Of a stretch of DNA of 15,574 bases, positions 1-7,128 are shown one piece after another. The translations under genes were made by a program, and so were the position numbers. The notes below the pieces were generated by a model. That model ran no database searches. It was not told the DNA's origin and saw only the letters and a program-made list of their open reading frames with translations. Every line of letters starts with the position of its first letter. The stretch's first letter is position 1. This DNA is from an uncultured Alistipes sp. (GTDB lineage: Bacteria > Bacteroidota > Bacteroidia > Bacteroidales > Rikenellaceae), in contig CAMWYI010000024.1 in the NCBI GenBank assembly GCA_947178455.1, forward strand, positions 1 through 15,574. Direction: 5' to 3'.

Positions 1-27
1 GGCGTGGTTTATGGAACGGTTTTCTAA

Positions 28-136
28 AATTCAGAATTCATAATTCACAATTAACTTCAGCATTCTTGTCATGGGCCTCAAACCTAGCATGTGTTGCGGC
101 CAATCGGGATTGGATAAAAATTCTGAATTATGAATT
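28..136. repeat. Inverted heptamer repeats around a short core in the ispH leader
   Basis: The left arm holds four consecutive 7-base units of the form AATTCAN (28-34 AATTCAG, 35-41 AATTCAT, 42-48 AATTCAC, 49-55 AATTAAC). The right arm, read on the minus strand from 136 downward, holds AATTCAT, AATTCAG and a decayed AATTTTT. The 13 bases at 35-47 are the exact reverse complement of 124-136. The core between the arms (about 56-115) is non-coding and contains a small perfect hairpin, CCAATC at 100-105 pairing with GATTGG at 108-113. The AT-rich arms contrast sharply with the GC-rich surroundings. It could be a small non-autonomous mobile element, an mRNA structure or a repeat of unknown role; no target-site duplication is obvious. 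No Bacteroidetes promoter was recognised anywhere in 1-147, and no gene is seen there. Confidence 0.6.
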
Positions 137-147
137 AAAAAAAGCCC

Positions 148-1035
148 ATGCGCATCGGAATCGACGAGAAATCGGGGTTTTGCTTCGGCGTCGTCCGGGC
201 GATTACGGAGGCCGAAAAGGCGCTCTCCGCAGGCGGCACGGTCTACTCGCTCGGCGACATCGTGCACAACCGCATCGAAGTGCAGCGGCTCGAACGGCTG
301 GGGCTGCACACCGTCACGCACGACGACATGAGCCGTTTGGGCGGCTGCCGATTGTTCATTCGGGCGCACGGCGAACCGCCGACGACCTATGCGGCAGCGC
401 GAAAATTGGGAATCGAAGTCATCGACGCCACGTGTCCGGTGGTGGCGCGGTTGCAGAAACGGGTGAAGCATGCCCACGAACGGATGCGTCCGGTCGGAGG
501 GCAGGTGGTGATACTCGGCAAACGCGGCCACGCCGAAGTGGTCGGACTGACGGGGCAGGTCGACGAACCGACGCTCGTCATCGAGGGGCGGCAGGATTTG
601 GACAGCATCGACTTCGGGCGGCCGATTTACTTTCTGTCGCAGACGACGCAGAGCATCGCGCTGTTCCACGAGCTGGGCGACGAAATGCGCCGACGGGCGA
701 CCGACCCCGAACAGGTGCAGCTGGACGATACGATTTGCCGGCAAGTGTCGGGGCGCGAGCAGCATTTGACCGAATTCGCCCGACGGTTCGATGCGATACT
801 GTTCGTTTCGGGACGCAAGTCGTCGAACGGCAAAGTGTTGTTCGAGGTGACCCGACAGGCCAATCCGCGAAGCCGCCAAATCGAGGAACCCGCCGAAATC
901 GACCCCGCATGGTTCGAGGGCGTGCGCTCGGTGGGCATTTGCGGGGCGACTTCGACCCCGAAGTGGCTGATGCAGCAGGTCGCCGATGCGGTGGCCGCGC
1001 TGAGAGCAGGAGACGGAGAATCCTCCGATGCGTGA
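148..1035 (+). CDS. ispH: 4-hydroxy-3-methylbut-2-enyl diphosphate reductase (IspH)
   Basis: This is the last enzyme of the MEP isoprenoid pathway, a cytoplasmic [4Fe-4S] reductase that turns HMBPP into IPP and DMAPP. The 295-residue length is normal for the short form. The three cluster cysteines are C12 (GFCFGV), C96 (DATCPVV) and C197 (DTICRQV). Substrate-site residues also fall almost exactly at E. coli numbering: H40, H74 (RAHGE), H128 and E130 (GHAEV, catalytic Glu), T167, and S225/N227 (KSSNG). GATSTP near the C-terminus matches the final substrate-binding loop. The ATG at 148 is chosen because the family begins directly with a short strand before GFCFGV. No Shine-Dalgarno is visible. 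The gene is followed after 46 bases by a small membrane protein gene. Identification is very secure. Confidence 0.97.
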   Translation: MRIGIDEKSGFCFGVVRAITEAEKALSAGGTVYSLGDIVHNRIEVQRLERLGLHTVTHDDMSRLGGCRLFIRAHGEPPTTYAAARKLGIEVIDATCPVVARLQKRVKHAHERMRPVGGQVVILGKRGHAEVVGLTGQVDEPTLVIEGRQDLDSIDFGRPIYFLSQTTQSIALFHELGDEMRRRATDPEQVQLDDTICRQVSGREQHLTEFARRFDAILFVSGRKSSNGKVLFEVTRQANPRSRQIEEPAEIDPAWFEGVRSVGICGATSTPKWLMQQVADAVAALRAGDGESSDA

Positions 1036-1081
1036 AGCGCGTCGGCTGCGGCGACCCGCAATAAGATAGAAAAAATAAAAT

Positions 1082-1528
1082 ATGAATTACTTTATCCGTT
1101 CGGTAAAATTCTTTTGCGCAGCCAGCGTGTTGGCGTTGTTGTTGATTGTTGCGATGGTCGCGACCGGCATGGCCGCCGCCGAGTGGAACGACTGGCACCG
1201 ATTCGCCGTGCTGTTCGGCTGTCTCGCCCTTTTCGCCGCCGTCTATCCGAAACTGACGTTTGTGGCACGTCTCGTTGCGTGCGACCTCGTCAACGGAGGC
1301 AAACCCGTCGTCCTCAACGCTTTCAGCGAAGCCGGATACGAACTCGTCGGAGAAGGGCCGGACGGCATGGTGTTCCGCCCGCGCAAGTTCGGACGACGCC
1401 TGCGCCTGCTGTTCGACGACGAAATCCGGGCGGTGCCGCAAGGCGACCGGCTCCGCATCGAAGGCCACCGCAACGGTGTGTACCGCGTCCTGCAACACTG
1501 GGACGCCTATGCCCGTTACGACGCCTGA
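1082..1528 (+). CDS. Hypothetical protein with two membrane helices
   Basis: I do not recognise this 148-residue protein. Two hydrophobic stretches, about residues 8-30 and 40-62, are separated by a short polar turn (EWNDWHR), which predicts a helical hairpin in the inner membrane. The rest (about 63-148) is a soluble domain, probably cytoplasmic, with a basic patch (RPRKFGRRLR, about 100-110) and alternating hydrophobic residues that look like beta strands. No catalytic motif or metal site is apparent. The ATG lies in an A-rich stretch typical of Bacteroidetes translation starts, without Shine-Dalgarno. It lies between ispH and the S41 protease gene on the same strand with gaps of 46 and 30 bases, so it is probably co-transcribed with them. 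GC bias and codon use match its neighbours, so it is likely a real gene. Confidence 0.8.
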   Translation: MNYFIRSVKFFCAASVLALLLIVAMVATGMAAAEWNDWHRFAVLFGCLALFAAVYPKLTFVARLVACDLVNGGKPVVLNAFSEAGYELVGEGPDGMVFRPRKFGRRLRLLFDDEIRAVPQGDRLRIEGHRNGVYRVLQHWDAYARYDA

Positions 1529-1558
1529 CCTCCTCGACAAGCCACCGATACGAAAAAG

Positions 1559-3226
1559 ATGATATTCGCAAAATTCAGAAAATATGCCGGGACGGCGGCG
1601 ATGCTGCTGGCTGTCGCCGTCTGCACGGTGTTCGCCGCCCGCAACGACTTCGGGCTGGGCCGCAACATGGAGCTGCTGGTCAACATGATGCGCGAGCTGT
1701 CGCTCAACTATGTAGATCCCATCGACCCCGATGTGCTGATGTCCGGCGCAGCCGAAGGCATGGTGCGCGACCTCGACCCCTACACCGAGTTCATCCCCGA
1801 ATCGGGCATGTCCGATTTCGAGGTGCTCACGACCGGCAAATACGGCGGCATCGGCTCGCTCATCCGGCAAAAAGACGATTACGTGCGCATCGCACAACCC
1901 TATGAAAATTCGCCGGCGGCCCGTGCGGGTCTCAAAATCGGCGACCTGATTCTGGCTATCGACGGCCAGTCGGCGGCCGGATTCACCACCGACGAGGTTT
2001 CCAAACGACTCAAAGGCGAACCGGGCAGCAAAGTACGGGTCACGGTGCGTCATTTGGACGGACGCGAGGAGACGGTCGCCATTCGGCGCGAACGCATCGC
2101 CATTCCGGGCGTACCCTATGCCGGCTGGCTCGGCGACGGCATCGGCTACATCCGCCACAGCGATTTCACGGAGGGAAGCGCCGACGAAATGCAAGCTGCC
2201 GTTGCGAAACTGCGCAGCGAGGGCGACCTGCGGGGGCTGGTGCTCGACTACCGGTCGAACGGCGGCGGCATCATGCAGGAAGCGGTCCAGATTTTGGGAA
2301 TGTTCGTCCCGAAAGGCACCGAAGTGGTGAGCACCAAAGGACGCACCGAAGAGTCGAAACAGGTCTATCGCACCGCATCGGAACCGGTGCTGCCCGACCT
2401 GCCGCTGGCGGTGCTCATCAACGGCAATACGGCCTCGTCGTCGGAAATTCTGGCCGGAGCGCTGCAAGACCTCGACCGCGCGGTACTCGTCGGGCAACGC
2501 AGTTTCGGCAAGGGGCTGGTGCAGTCGCCCAAATCGCTGGGCTACAACACGATGCTGAAACTCACGACAGCCAAATACTACATCCCGTCGGGACGCTGCA
2601 TCCAAGCCGTCGACTATTCGCACTCGCAGCAAGGCTCGGTGCACACGGTGCCCGATTCGCTGATTTCGGAGTTCGCGACCCGTGCGGGCCGCAAGGTTTA
2701 TGACGGCGGCGGCATCATGCCCGACGTCCGCACCGAACCCGAATACATCAGCCGTTTCGCGGCGACGCTCTATGCGTTGGGATTCATCGACGATTTCGGC
2801 GACGACTACACGCGCCGCCACCCCGAAGCACCGGCCGATTTGGAAAAGTTCACGATGACGGAGGCCGACTATGCCGATTTCGCCGCGTTCATGCAGGACA
2901 AACAAGTCCCCTATGAGTCGGACACGCGGCGCGCGCTGAAAACCCTGCGCGAGGCGGCCAAGAACGACCGTTTCGGCGAGGTGACGGAACAGCTGGAACG
3001 CATGGAAGCCGACCTGAAAGACGATACGCAAACCAACTTGGAGACCTACCGCAAGCAAATCATCGCGTCGCTCAACCGCGACATCGTGCTGCGGCATGGC
3101 TACACGGCGGGCGTCATCGCCCATTCGCTGGCCGACGACAAGGAGGTGGCCCGAGCGAAAGCCCTGCTGCTCGACACAGCCGCGTATCGCCGCATCACGA
3201 CGACCCAAGACTCGACCAAAAAATGA
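1559..3226 (+). CDS. S41 family C-terminal processing peptidase with PDZ domain
   Basis: This is a 555-residue CtpA/Prc-type serine protease expected to act in the periplasm, cleaving or trimming proteins at their C-terminus. Residues about 8-27 form a signal peptide or N-terminal anchor. The helical segment before the PDZ domain has the family motif DLDPYTEFI. The PDZ domain runs from about 95 to 175 (YGGIGSLI at its start). The catalytic domain follows, with the nucleophile S293 in NTASSSE and the general-base K318 in SFGKG; their spacing of 25 matches the Ser-Lys dyad of Prc and photosystem D1 protease. Residues about 375-555 are an extra, largely helical C-terminal region with long acidic and basic stretches, usual in Bacteroidetes S41 proteins. 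Its stop codon overlaps the start of the histidine kinase gene (ATGA), which suggests translational coupling. The natural substrate is unknown. Confidence 0.94.
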   Translation: MIFAKFRKYAGTAAMLLAVAVCTVFAARNDFGLGRNMELLVNMMRELSLNYVDPIDPDVLMSGAAEGMVRDLDPYTEFIPESGMSDFEVLTTGKYGGIGSLIRQKDDYVRIAQPYENSPAARAGLKIGDLILAIDGQSAAGFTTDEVSKRLKGEPGSKVRVTVRHLDGREETVAIRRERIAIPGVPYAGWLGDGIGYIRHSDFTEGSADEMQAAVAKLRSEGDLRGLVLDYRSNGGGIMQEAVQILGMFVPKGTEVVSTKGRTEESKQVYRTASEPVLPDLPLAVLINGNTASSSEILAGALQDLDRAVLVGQRSFGKGLVQSPKSLGYNTMLKLTTAKYYIPSGRCIQAVDYSHSQQGSVHTVPDSLISEFATRAGRKVYDGGGIMPDVRTEPEYISRFAATLYALGFIDDFGDDYTRRHPEAPADLEKFTMTEADYADFAAFMQDKQVPYESDTRRALKTLREAAKNDRFGEVTEQLERMEADLKDDTQTNLETYRKQIIASLNRDIVLRHGYTAGVIAHSLADDKEVARAKALLLDTAAYRRITTTQDSTKK

Positions 3227-4401
3227 AACTGCGCCGCGATTTGTTCTCGTTCCGCAACCGTGTGGTGGTCATCGTCGTCGGCATTCTGCTCGGCGGCGTG
3301 TCGCTGGTCTACACCAACAAAATGGCGCAGCGGCTCAAAGAGAAGGAGCAGCACGATGTGGCGTTGTGGGCCCATGCGATGGAACGGGTCAACCGCGATG
3401 TGCTGGGAGGGTCGCTCAACGACCCGCTGGTGCAGGATATCATGTCCAACGGCAACAACATCCCGTTCATCATCACGGACGAGAACCTGCAAGTGCTGCA
3501 ATCGCACTTGGTGCCCGAACGCATCCTCGAACACCCTGACCGGCTGCGGCGGCGCATCGACCGTTTCACCGAAGAGAACCGTCCGCTGCCGATTCGGTTC
3601 CTGTGGAACGAAGACCACTACCACATCATCTTTTACGGGCACTCCAATCTGCTGAAATCGCTCTACTATTTTCCCTATATCCAGCTGCCGGTCATCACCG
3701 TTTTCGTCCTGCTCGGATTCATCGCATTCCGTTCGTCGAAACACGACGAGCAAAACCGCGTATGGATCGGGCTGGCCAAAGAGACCGCCCACCAGCTCGG
3801 CACGCCCACGTCGTCGCTATTAGGCTGGATCGAATACCTGCGGGCGCAGGAGGTCGACCAGAGTGCGGTCGAGGAGATGAACAAAGACCTGACCCACCTG
3901 ATGAAAATCGTCGACCGGTTCTCGAAAATCGGCAGCGAGACGACGCTCGAACCGGCCAACATCAACGAAGTGGTCGGCGAATCGGTCATGTACTTCCGCA
4001 AACGCATCCCGCGCAACGTGACGCTCGACTACAACGGGCTGGCCATTGCGCCGGTGCAGGCCTGCATCAATGCTGCGCTGTTCGAATGGGTGGTCGAAAA
4101 CCTGATGAAAAATTCGCTCGACGCCCTGCAAGGACACGGCGCCATCACGGTGCGCATCGCCTCGAACGACCGGCAGGTGACCATCGACGTGCGGGATACC
4201 GGCAAAGGCATCCCGAAAAGCAACTGGAAACGCATCTTCGAGCCGGGCTTCACGACCAAAACACGCGGGTGGGGACTCGGACTGTCGCTGTCGCGCCGCA
4301 TCGTCGAGGAGTACCACGCGGGACGCATCGCCGTCATCGACTCCGAACCCGGCAAAGGCACTACCATTCGCATAACATTGAAACGCTACTACGCAGGATG
4401 A
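3223..4401 (+). CDS. Membrane sensor histidine kinase, no adjacent response regulator
   Basis: A 392-residue two-helix histidine kinase. Helix 1 spans about residues 13-31 and helix 2 about 150-170, enclosing a periplasmic sensor region of roughly 115 residues with no recognisable domain. No HAMP domain is evident; the dimerisation helix starts soon after helix 2. The phospho-acceptor is H190 in the box AHQLGTPTSSLLGW, where Gln takes the place of the usual acidic residue after His. The ATPase domain has the N box (ENLMKNSLDAL, N297), the G1 box DTGKGIP (D325) and the G2 box GWGLGLSLS (349 onward). The ATG overlaps the protease stop, and its own stop overlaps the DUF4271 start, again ATGA. 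No response regulator is encoded in the window, so its partner lies elsewhere. The stimulus is unknown. Confidence 0.92.
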   Translation: MKLRRDLFSFRNRVVVIVVGILLGGVSLVYTNKMAQRLKEKEQHDVALWAHAMERVNRDVLGGSLNDPLVQDIMSNGNNIPFIITDENLQVLQSHLVPERILEHPDRLRRRIDRFTEENRPLPIRFLWNEDHYHIIFYGHSNLLKSLYYFPYIQLPVITVFVLLGFIAFRSSKHDEQNRVWIGLAKETAHQLGTPTSSLLGWIEYLRAQEVDQSAVEEMNKDLTHLMKIVDRFSKIGSETTLEPANINEVVGESVMYFRKRIPRNVTLDYNGLAIAPVQACINAALFEWVVENLMKNSLDALQGHGAITVRIASNDRQVTIDVRDTGKGIPKSNWKRIFEPGFTTKTRGWGLGLSLSRRIVEEYHAGRIAVIDSEPGKGTTIRITLKRYYAG

Positions 4402-5510
4402 ACCTCCCGATGACCCCCCTACCGACCCAAGCGTCCGACGATTCGCTCTACACCACGCCGCAACCGTTGCCGGACACGCTGACATGGCCGCAGACCGCCG
4501 ACTGGCAACCGTCGGCCGATACGCTCGTCTACCCGCTCCACACCGTCGAGCAGCCCGCCGCCGTATTCATCGCCCCCGCAACCGAACAGCAGGAGGAGTA
4601 CGATGCCGATGCCGCGCAACCGGAAGAACACGCGGACACACACCTCGCCGCACAGACGGCGGCACGCCCCCAAGTGTATCCGTTCCGCATCCGCTGCAAC
4701 CGCGATTCGCTGTGGCTGCTCGAACATCCCCGCATCGCCCCGCGCACGAAGGCAGCCCCCCGCGACACGACGGACTATGCCGTCTATGGCGAAGAATCGA
4801 CCCCCGTCCGAGCGCAATACGACGCGCCGAACGACCGTCCGCTGACGAACGACACGCTATTTCAAGGATTCGTACTGCTGCTCGGAATATCCTACATAAT
4901 TCTGATTTACAGCAACATCATAGATGTCCGCACGCTGCTGCACCGCGTATTCCGCGACCACGCCACGAACGCGGAAGAACGCCGTTTCGACGACCCCAGC
5001 AGCGGCCGCTATGTCCGGTTCATCCACACGATGGCCGTCATCGGCATGCTCTTCATCGGCGTATCGGTCGTGAAGTACGGACAACCGCTCATCGAGCTGC
5101 TTCCGTTCGAGGGTGCCCCTATCGTCGCGGTGCTCGCATCGGGGCTGACGGTCTCGGCCCTCTTTCTGCTCATCGCAGGCTACCAATGGCTGCTGCTGCG
5201 CACGGTCGAAGCCCTCACGCTCACGCAACCGCTCGTAGGCCAACTCCGCCAGCTGCGCACGCTCTATTTCGCGGCCGTCACCGTGCTGGCCGCCCCGACG
5301 CTGCTGCTGCTCGCACTCTGTCCGCCGCACACGGGCAAATTGTGGTTCGCGCTGATCGTCATCGAATTGTCCGTAACGCTTTTCCTCTACATCAAAGAGA
5401 CGCTCATCCTCTTTCTTTCCAAAAAAGTTTCGATTCTCCATTGGATTTTGTACCTTTGCAGCGTGGAACTTTTCCCGATCAGCCTGCTGTGGCTGCTCGC
5501 CGTGAGGTAA
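4398..5510 (+). CDS. DUF4271 family membrane protein
   Basis: A 370-residue protein with a long soluble N-terminal part (about 1-150) rich in Pro, Thr, Ala and Gln, followed by about six membrane helices starting near residue 155 (FQGFVLLLGISYIILI). Later helices include RFIHTMAVIGMLFIGV and the C-terminal ILHWILYLCSVELFPISLLW. The placement next to a HemD-like gene, rnpA and yidD is the context I know for the DUF4271 family of Bacteroidetes, whose function is unknown to me. The open frame extends far upstream inside the kinase gene, but the ATG at 4398 is the sensible start because it overlaps the kinase stop as ATGA; a second ATG 12 bases later is possible. The 3' end of the gene also contains a promoter for the following gene. 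Confidence 0.85.
   Translation: MNLPMTPLPTQASDDSLYTTPQPLPDTLTWPQTADWQPSADTLVYPLHTVEQPAAVFIAPATEQQEEYDADAAQPEEHADTHLAAQTAARPQVYPFRIRCNRDSLWLLEHPRIAPRTKAAPRDTTDYAVYGEESTPVRAQYDAPNDRPLTNDTLFQGFVLLLGISYIILIYSNIIDVRTLLHRVFRDHATNAEERRFDDPSSGRYVRFIHTMAVIGMLFIGVSVVKYGQPLIELLPFEGAPIVAVLASGLTVSALFLLIAGYQWLLLRTVEALTLTQPLVGQLRQLRTLYFAAVTVLAAPTLLLLALCPPHTGKLWFALIVIELSVTLFLYIKETLILFLSKKVSILHWILYLCSVELFPISLLWLLAVR
5428..5458 (+). promoter_or_regulatory. Bacteroidetes-type promoter for the hemD-rnpA-yidD group
   Basis: TACCTTTG at 5451-5458 is a perfect match to the Bacteroidetes -7 element TAnnTTTG. Exactly 19 bases upstream, 5428-5431 reads TTTC, a three-of-four match to the -33 element TTTG. The promoter lies inside the last 85 bases of the DUF4271 coding region. 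Transcription would start near 5465, leaving a leader of about 80 bases before the HemD-like gene. Assignment rests on the known sigma-ABfr consensus; no expression data are available. Confidence 0.7.
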
Positions 5511-5531
5511 CAAATCGGATTCACGTAAAAC

Positions 5532-5537
5532 AAGGAG
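5532..5537 (+). promoter_or_regulatory. Shine-Dalgarno site deciding the hemD start
   Basis: AAGGAG at this position is 8 bases before the TTG at 5546 and only 2 bases before the TTG at 5540, favouring the second. It is notable because almost no other gene in the window has a recognisable ribosome binding site. Confidence 0.55.
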
Positions 5538-5545
5538 AGTTGAAA

Positions 5546-6421
5546 TTGGAAGCCAAAAAGAAGGTCTGGATTTCGCAGCCGAAACCCGCACTCGTCGAAA
5601 AATCGCCCTTTTACGAATTATCCCGGAAATACGATACCGAAATCGTCTACCAGCCGTTCATCCGCGTGGTGGGCGTATCGTTAAAGGAGTTCCGCTCACA
5701 GCGCATCGAAATCCTGAACCATACGGCCGTCATCTTCACGTCGCGCACGACGGTCGACAGCTTTTTCCATATTTGCGAGGAGGCGCGTATCACCGTACCC
5801 GAGACGATGAAATACATCTGCCAGACAGAGGCCGTCGCTCTCTACTTGCAGAAATACATCGTCTACCGCAAACGCAAAATCTCGTTCGCCGACGGTTCGT
5901 TCACTTCGCTCGTCGAACTGATTATCAAGCACAAGGATGAAAAATTCCTGCTCGCATTGAGCGAACCGCACCGTCCCGAACTGCCCGAAACGCTGGTCAA
6001 ACTGCGTCTCGCAGTCGATTCGGTCATCTTGGCGCGGACGGTGGCCTGCGACCTGCATGCCGTGAATCTCGCGGAATACCGGCTGATTGCCCTCTACTCG
6101 CCGTCGGACGTGCGGGCACTGGTCGACAAGTTCGGCACCGACGACCTGCCGGCTATCGCGGTCTTCGGCGAAGGCACCCTGCGGGCGGCCCTCGATGCCG
6201 GAATCCGCGTGCTGGCCAATGCGCCGACGCCCCAAGCGCCGTCGATGGTCAAGGCGGTAGACATCTATCTCGAAAAGGTGCAGAAAGGCGAACCGGTCGA
6301 ACCCGTATCGCTCGTCGTGGACACCCGCAAGGAGGAGTTCCTCCGCACGCAGGAAAACCGCATGGCGAAACGCATCCGCAAGCCCGCCGAAGCACCCAAA
6401 CCCGCTGCAACGCGCAAATAA
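5546..6421 (+). CDS. hemD: Uroporphyrinogen-III synthase-like protein (HemD family), TTG start
   Basis: A cytoplasmic protein of about 291 residues resembling HemD, which cyclises hydroxymethylbilane to uroporphyrinogen III. The N-terminal strand KKVWISQPKPALVEKSPFYEL, the segment VIFTSRTTVDSFF near residue 70, and the later ALYSPSDVRAL with VFGEGTLRAALDAG fit the two-lobed HemD fold, including the usual S-x-x-x-V pattern. No in-frame ATG exists near the 5' end. TTG at 5546 is chosen because AAGGAG at 5532-5537 sits 8 bases upstream; TTG at 5540 would be too close. The C-terminal tail is strongly basic (RMAKRIRK, then Pro/Ala/Lys), unusual for HemD. The gene is followed after 13 bases by rnpA. 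HemD sequences are very divergent, so the fold is better supported than the enzymatic activity. Confidence 0.82.
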   Translation: MEAKKKVWISQPKPALVEKSPFYELSRKYDTEIVYQPFIRVVGVSLKEFRSQRIEILNHTAVIFTSRTTVDSFFHICEEARITVPETMKYICQTEAVALYLQKYIVYRKRKISFADGSFTSLVELIIKHKDEKFLLALSEPHRPELPETLVKLRLAVDSVILARTVACDLHAVNLAEYRLIALYSPSDVRALVDKFGTDDLPAIAVFGEGTLRAALDAGIRVLANAPTPQAPSMVKAVDIYLEKVQKGEPVEPVSLVVDTRKEEFLRTQENRMAKRIRKPAEAPKPAATRK

Positions 6422-6434
6422 TTCCCGCTGCGTC

Positions 6435-6818
6435 ATGTCCGATTGCTCGCTACCCCGCACGGAGCGGCTTCGTTCGCTTGGAGCCGTGCGGCGATTGTTC
6501 GAGCAGGGCCGAAGCGGATTCGTCTTTCCGTTCCGCTACGTGTGGTTCGCCGAACCCGACGCCCAGCGGACGACCGAAGTGCTCTTTTCGGTCCCCAAGA
6601 AGTTCCACAAACGGGCCAACAAACGCAACCTGCTGCGTCGACGGACGAAAGAGTCCTACCGCTTGCAGAAAGAGCTGCTTGCCGGCATCGGAACGGTCAA
6701 CCTCGATTTGGCGCTGATTTATTCGACGAAAGAGGTGCTGCCCTACAAGACGATTGCACGGGCGGTGGAGAAAATCCTGAAAACGCTGGCCGAAGCCACT
6801 GCCGAGCAGCAAGCCTGA
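6435..6818 (+). CDS. rnpA: Ribonuclease P protein component
   Basis: The 127-residue protein subunit of RNase P, which binds the catalytic RNA and the 5' leader of precursor tRNAs. The diagnostic basic helix, the RNR motif, is present at about residues 59-76 (KRANKRNLLRRRTKESYR). The N-terminal region (ERLRSLGAVRRLFEQG, about 10-25) and the aromatic strand FVFPFRYVWF (29-38) correspond to the substrate-binding groove. The length is typical. The ATG at 6435 lies 13 bases after the HemD-like gene's stop with no Shine-Dalgarno. The common rpmH-rnpA pairing is absent here; instead rnpA follows the HemD-like gene and precedes yidD, the arrangement expected in Bacteroidetes. Confidence 0.95.
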   Translation: MSDCSLPRTERLRSLGAVRRLFEQGRSGFVFPFRYVWFAEPDAQRTTEVLFSVPKKFHKRANKRNLLRRRTKESYRLQKELLAGIGTVNLDLALIYSTKEVLPYKTIARAVEKILKTLAEATAEQQA

Positions 6819-6842
6819 TTCGGCCCTGAACCCGACTCCGAC

Positions 6843-7067
6843 ATGTTGAAAAAAATCCTGACGTGGCCCCTAATCGCCCTCGTGCGGTTCTATCAATGCT
6901 GCATTTCGCCGTTGACCCCGCCGTCGTGCCGGTTCACGCCCACCTGCTCGCAATACGCGCTGGAAGCCCTCCGCAAATACGGGCCGCTGAAAGGGCTGTG
7001 GCTCGCCGTCCGGCGGATAGCGCGCTGCCACCCTTGGGGCGGCAGCGGCTACGACCCCGTGCCGTAA
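6843..7067 (+). CDS. yidD: Membrane protein insertion efficiency factor YidD
   Basis: A 74-residue protein of the YidD family, an inner-membrane-associated factor that assists YidC-dependent insertion of membrane proteins. Nearly the whole sequence is family signature: an N-terminal amphipathic helix (LVRFYQCCISPLTPP, about 13-27), then CRFTPTCSQYALEAL with C29 and C35, and the end RCHPWGGSGYDPVP with C62. The ATG is 24 bases after the rnpA stop, so the two genes are probably one transcript. yidC is not next to it, unlike in Proteobacteria. A hairpin starting 25 bases after its stop likely ends the operon. Confidence 0.96.
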   Translation: MLKKILTWPLIALVRFYQCCISPLTPPSCRFTPTCSQYALEALRKYGPLKGLWLAVRRIARCHPWGGSGYDPVP

Positions 7068-7091
7068 GAACGGGACATCCCGCCGCAAACG

Positions 7092-7123
7092 AAACGAGGA
7101 ACGCCGATTGCGTCCCTCGTTTT
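7092..7123. terminator. Hairpin terminator between convergent genes
   Basis: AAACGAGG at 7092-7099 pairs with CCTCGTTT at 7115-7122; after one A/C mismatch the stem continues with ACGC (7101-7104) against GCGT (7110-7113) around a 5-base loop. On the plus strand the stem runs into TTTTCGTCTTTATTTG, a fair T-rich tail that can end the yidD transcript. On the minus strand it lies just past the aldo/keto reductase stop and is followed by TTTCGTTTG, so it may work in both directions. A smaller hairpin, CGGGA and TCCCG at 7071-7082, sits just before it. Confidence 0.8.
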
Positions 7124-7128
7124 CGTCT

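Noticed and set aside
66..1064. Plus-strand frame of 332 codons overlapping ispH
   Set aside because: The translation is Arg/Ala/Gly-rich low-complexity sequence with no family match, while the overlapping frame is an unmistakable IspH.
578..3208. Very long open frame of 876 codons on the minus strand
   Set aside because: It lies opposite ispH, the small membrane protein gene and the S41 protease, all of which have clear family motifs or coding structure. The translation is rich in His, Arg, Ala and Gln with no recognisable domain, as expected for antisense frames in GC-rich DNA.
3603..4397. Upstream extension of the DUF4271 frame through the kinase gene
   Set aside because: It runs inside the kinase coding region and translates to Arg/His-rich sequence; the ATG at 4398 overlapping the kinase stop is the natural start.
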